A stretch of DNA of 64,000 nucleotides from Chondrosia reniformis. Its lineage: Eukaryota; Porifera; Demospongiae; Chondrillida; Chondrillidae. Both the position numbers and the translations under genes were made by a program. The notes under the pieces were generated by a model. That model was not told the origin of the DNA. It saw only the letters and a list, made by a program, of their open reading frames with translations, and searched no databases. The stretch spans positions 8,838,901 through 8,902,900 of the forward strand of contig OX359192.1 in NCBI GenBank assembly GCA_947172415.1. The letters run 5' to 3'. The first letter of the stretch is position 1. Each line of letters starts with the position of its first letter. This document shows positions 63,522 through 64,000 of the stretch, piece by piece.

Positions 63522-64000
63522 TCATGATCTTTGCATTGTATAAGTATTTGGTATAAGATAACTGCTTTGCAGGTTCTTGTAGAGTGTAAGTGATGAGTGG
63601 AGTGTCTCTCCCAGTGTGCACCCCTCGGGCGGAAGCTCAGAAGGATTGTCTGGTAGGAAGGCTAGAAGGGTGCCTTTGGGTTTGTTGAGAATGCTCTGTA
63701 CAATTGGGAAGGTTGGCCGAGATGAACTACGAGGATGCCTGCATAGAAAGCACTGGGATAGGCAGGGTAGTTGTAGAGGTCAAAGTTCAACTCACCAGCA
63801 TGTAACCATAATATTGTACATTGGTTTGGGGCAACCAGGAGGAGGAGAAAGACGCTTGCCAGAGAAGACAAACTCTACTATCTATGTAGTACAGAGCATG
63901 TTGAAATACACAAGTACACACTCCATGTATCACCTCTGACCTCTTGGTTGGAAAGGTCACCATAAGGGATTTTCCCCAATGACCATATCTCGTACAAGAC
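63522..64000 (-). CDS. Tyrosine kinase C-terminal end, 5' part outside window
   Basis: Three exons seen: 63941-64000 and beyond, 63796-63881, 63522-63738 (stop). They give YEIWSLGKIPYGDLSNQE, then VEFVFSGKRLSPPGCPKPMY and NIMVTCW, then HPRSSSRPTFPIVQSIL. This is the last third of a tyrosine kinase domain (subdomains IX-XI: YE(I/V)W, the CP..Y.IM..CW motif, and RPTF). The rest lies to the right of the window. The tail after the kinase has a TLYKNL motif (YxN). Receptor or cytoplasmic type cannot be told from this fragment; the C-terminal tail style is compatible with a receptor. It is convergent with GGA, 51 nt between stops. Confidence 0.88.

Overview
This is nuclear DNA from a compact, intron-rich animal genome. 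I count 24 protein-coding genes in 64 kb, roughly one per 2.7 kb. Introns are mostly 40-150 bp with canonical GT/AG ends. Genes were identified by joining exons through splice sites and phases and matching the result to families known from memory; no database search was run. The gene set is metazoan (GRB2, BFAR, RALBP1, GGA, LUC7L, receptor tyrosine kinases). The short introns, dense packing, high minisatellite load and an unusual receptor-L-domain kinase suggest an early-branching animal, most likely a sponge. That is inference, not proof.

Layout, left to right: UBFD1 (-, 3' end cut off by the window), DCAF4 (-), TRAPPC10 (+, 23 exons), two tandem GRB2-like genes (+), THOC1 (+), BFAR (-), NDE1/NDEL1 (+), ketohexokinase (+, with a 525-bp transposon in an intron), a receptor-L-domain/LMTK-like kinase (-), COX10 (+), DNA ligase 1 (-), a large unrecognised ARM/HEAT-like gene (-), RALBP1 (-), UBE2I/UBC9 (-), PDPK1 (-), ATP5PD (+), TMF1 (-), LUC7L (+, with two alternative zinc-finger exons), PRPF31 (+), a PH/coiled-coil gene (+), TMEM220 (-), GGA (+) and the C-terminal end of a second tyrosine kinase (-, 5' part outside the window).

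Six neighbouring pairs are divergent, with start codons 80-195 bp apart, which implies shared promoters. Several pairs are convergent with almost no spacer. COX10 and LIG1 stop codons are 6 nt apart, and LIG1's poly(A) signals lie inside COX10 coding sequence. Nearly every larger gene carries a private minisatellite. Most are intronic, but those in TMF1, BFAR and the PH/coiled-coil gene are in frame and coding. Several intronic units carry splice-site-like sequence.

The observations most worth following are: (1) two phase-matched exons in LUC7L that each encode the first half of its second zinc finger and should be mutually exclusive; (2) a receptor with receptor-L domains joined to an LMTK-like kinase whose DFG is EYG; (3) a gene-conversion tract between the two GRB2 copies, next to two kinases with GRB2-type YxN tail motifs; (4) a transposon with a 9-bp target duplication made from the first 9 bases of a KHK intron, carrying a RecQ-helicase-like scrap; and (5) minisatellites that multiply splice sites.
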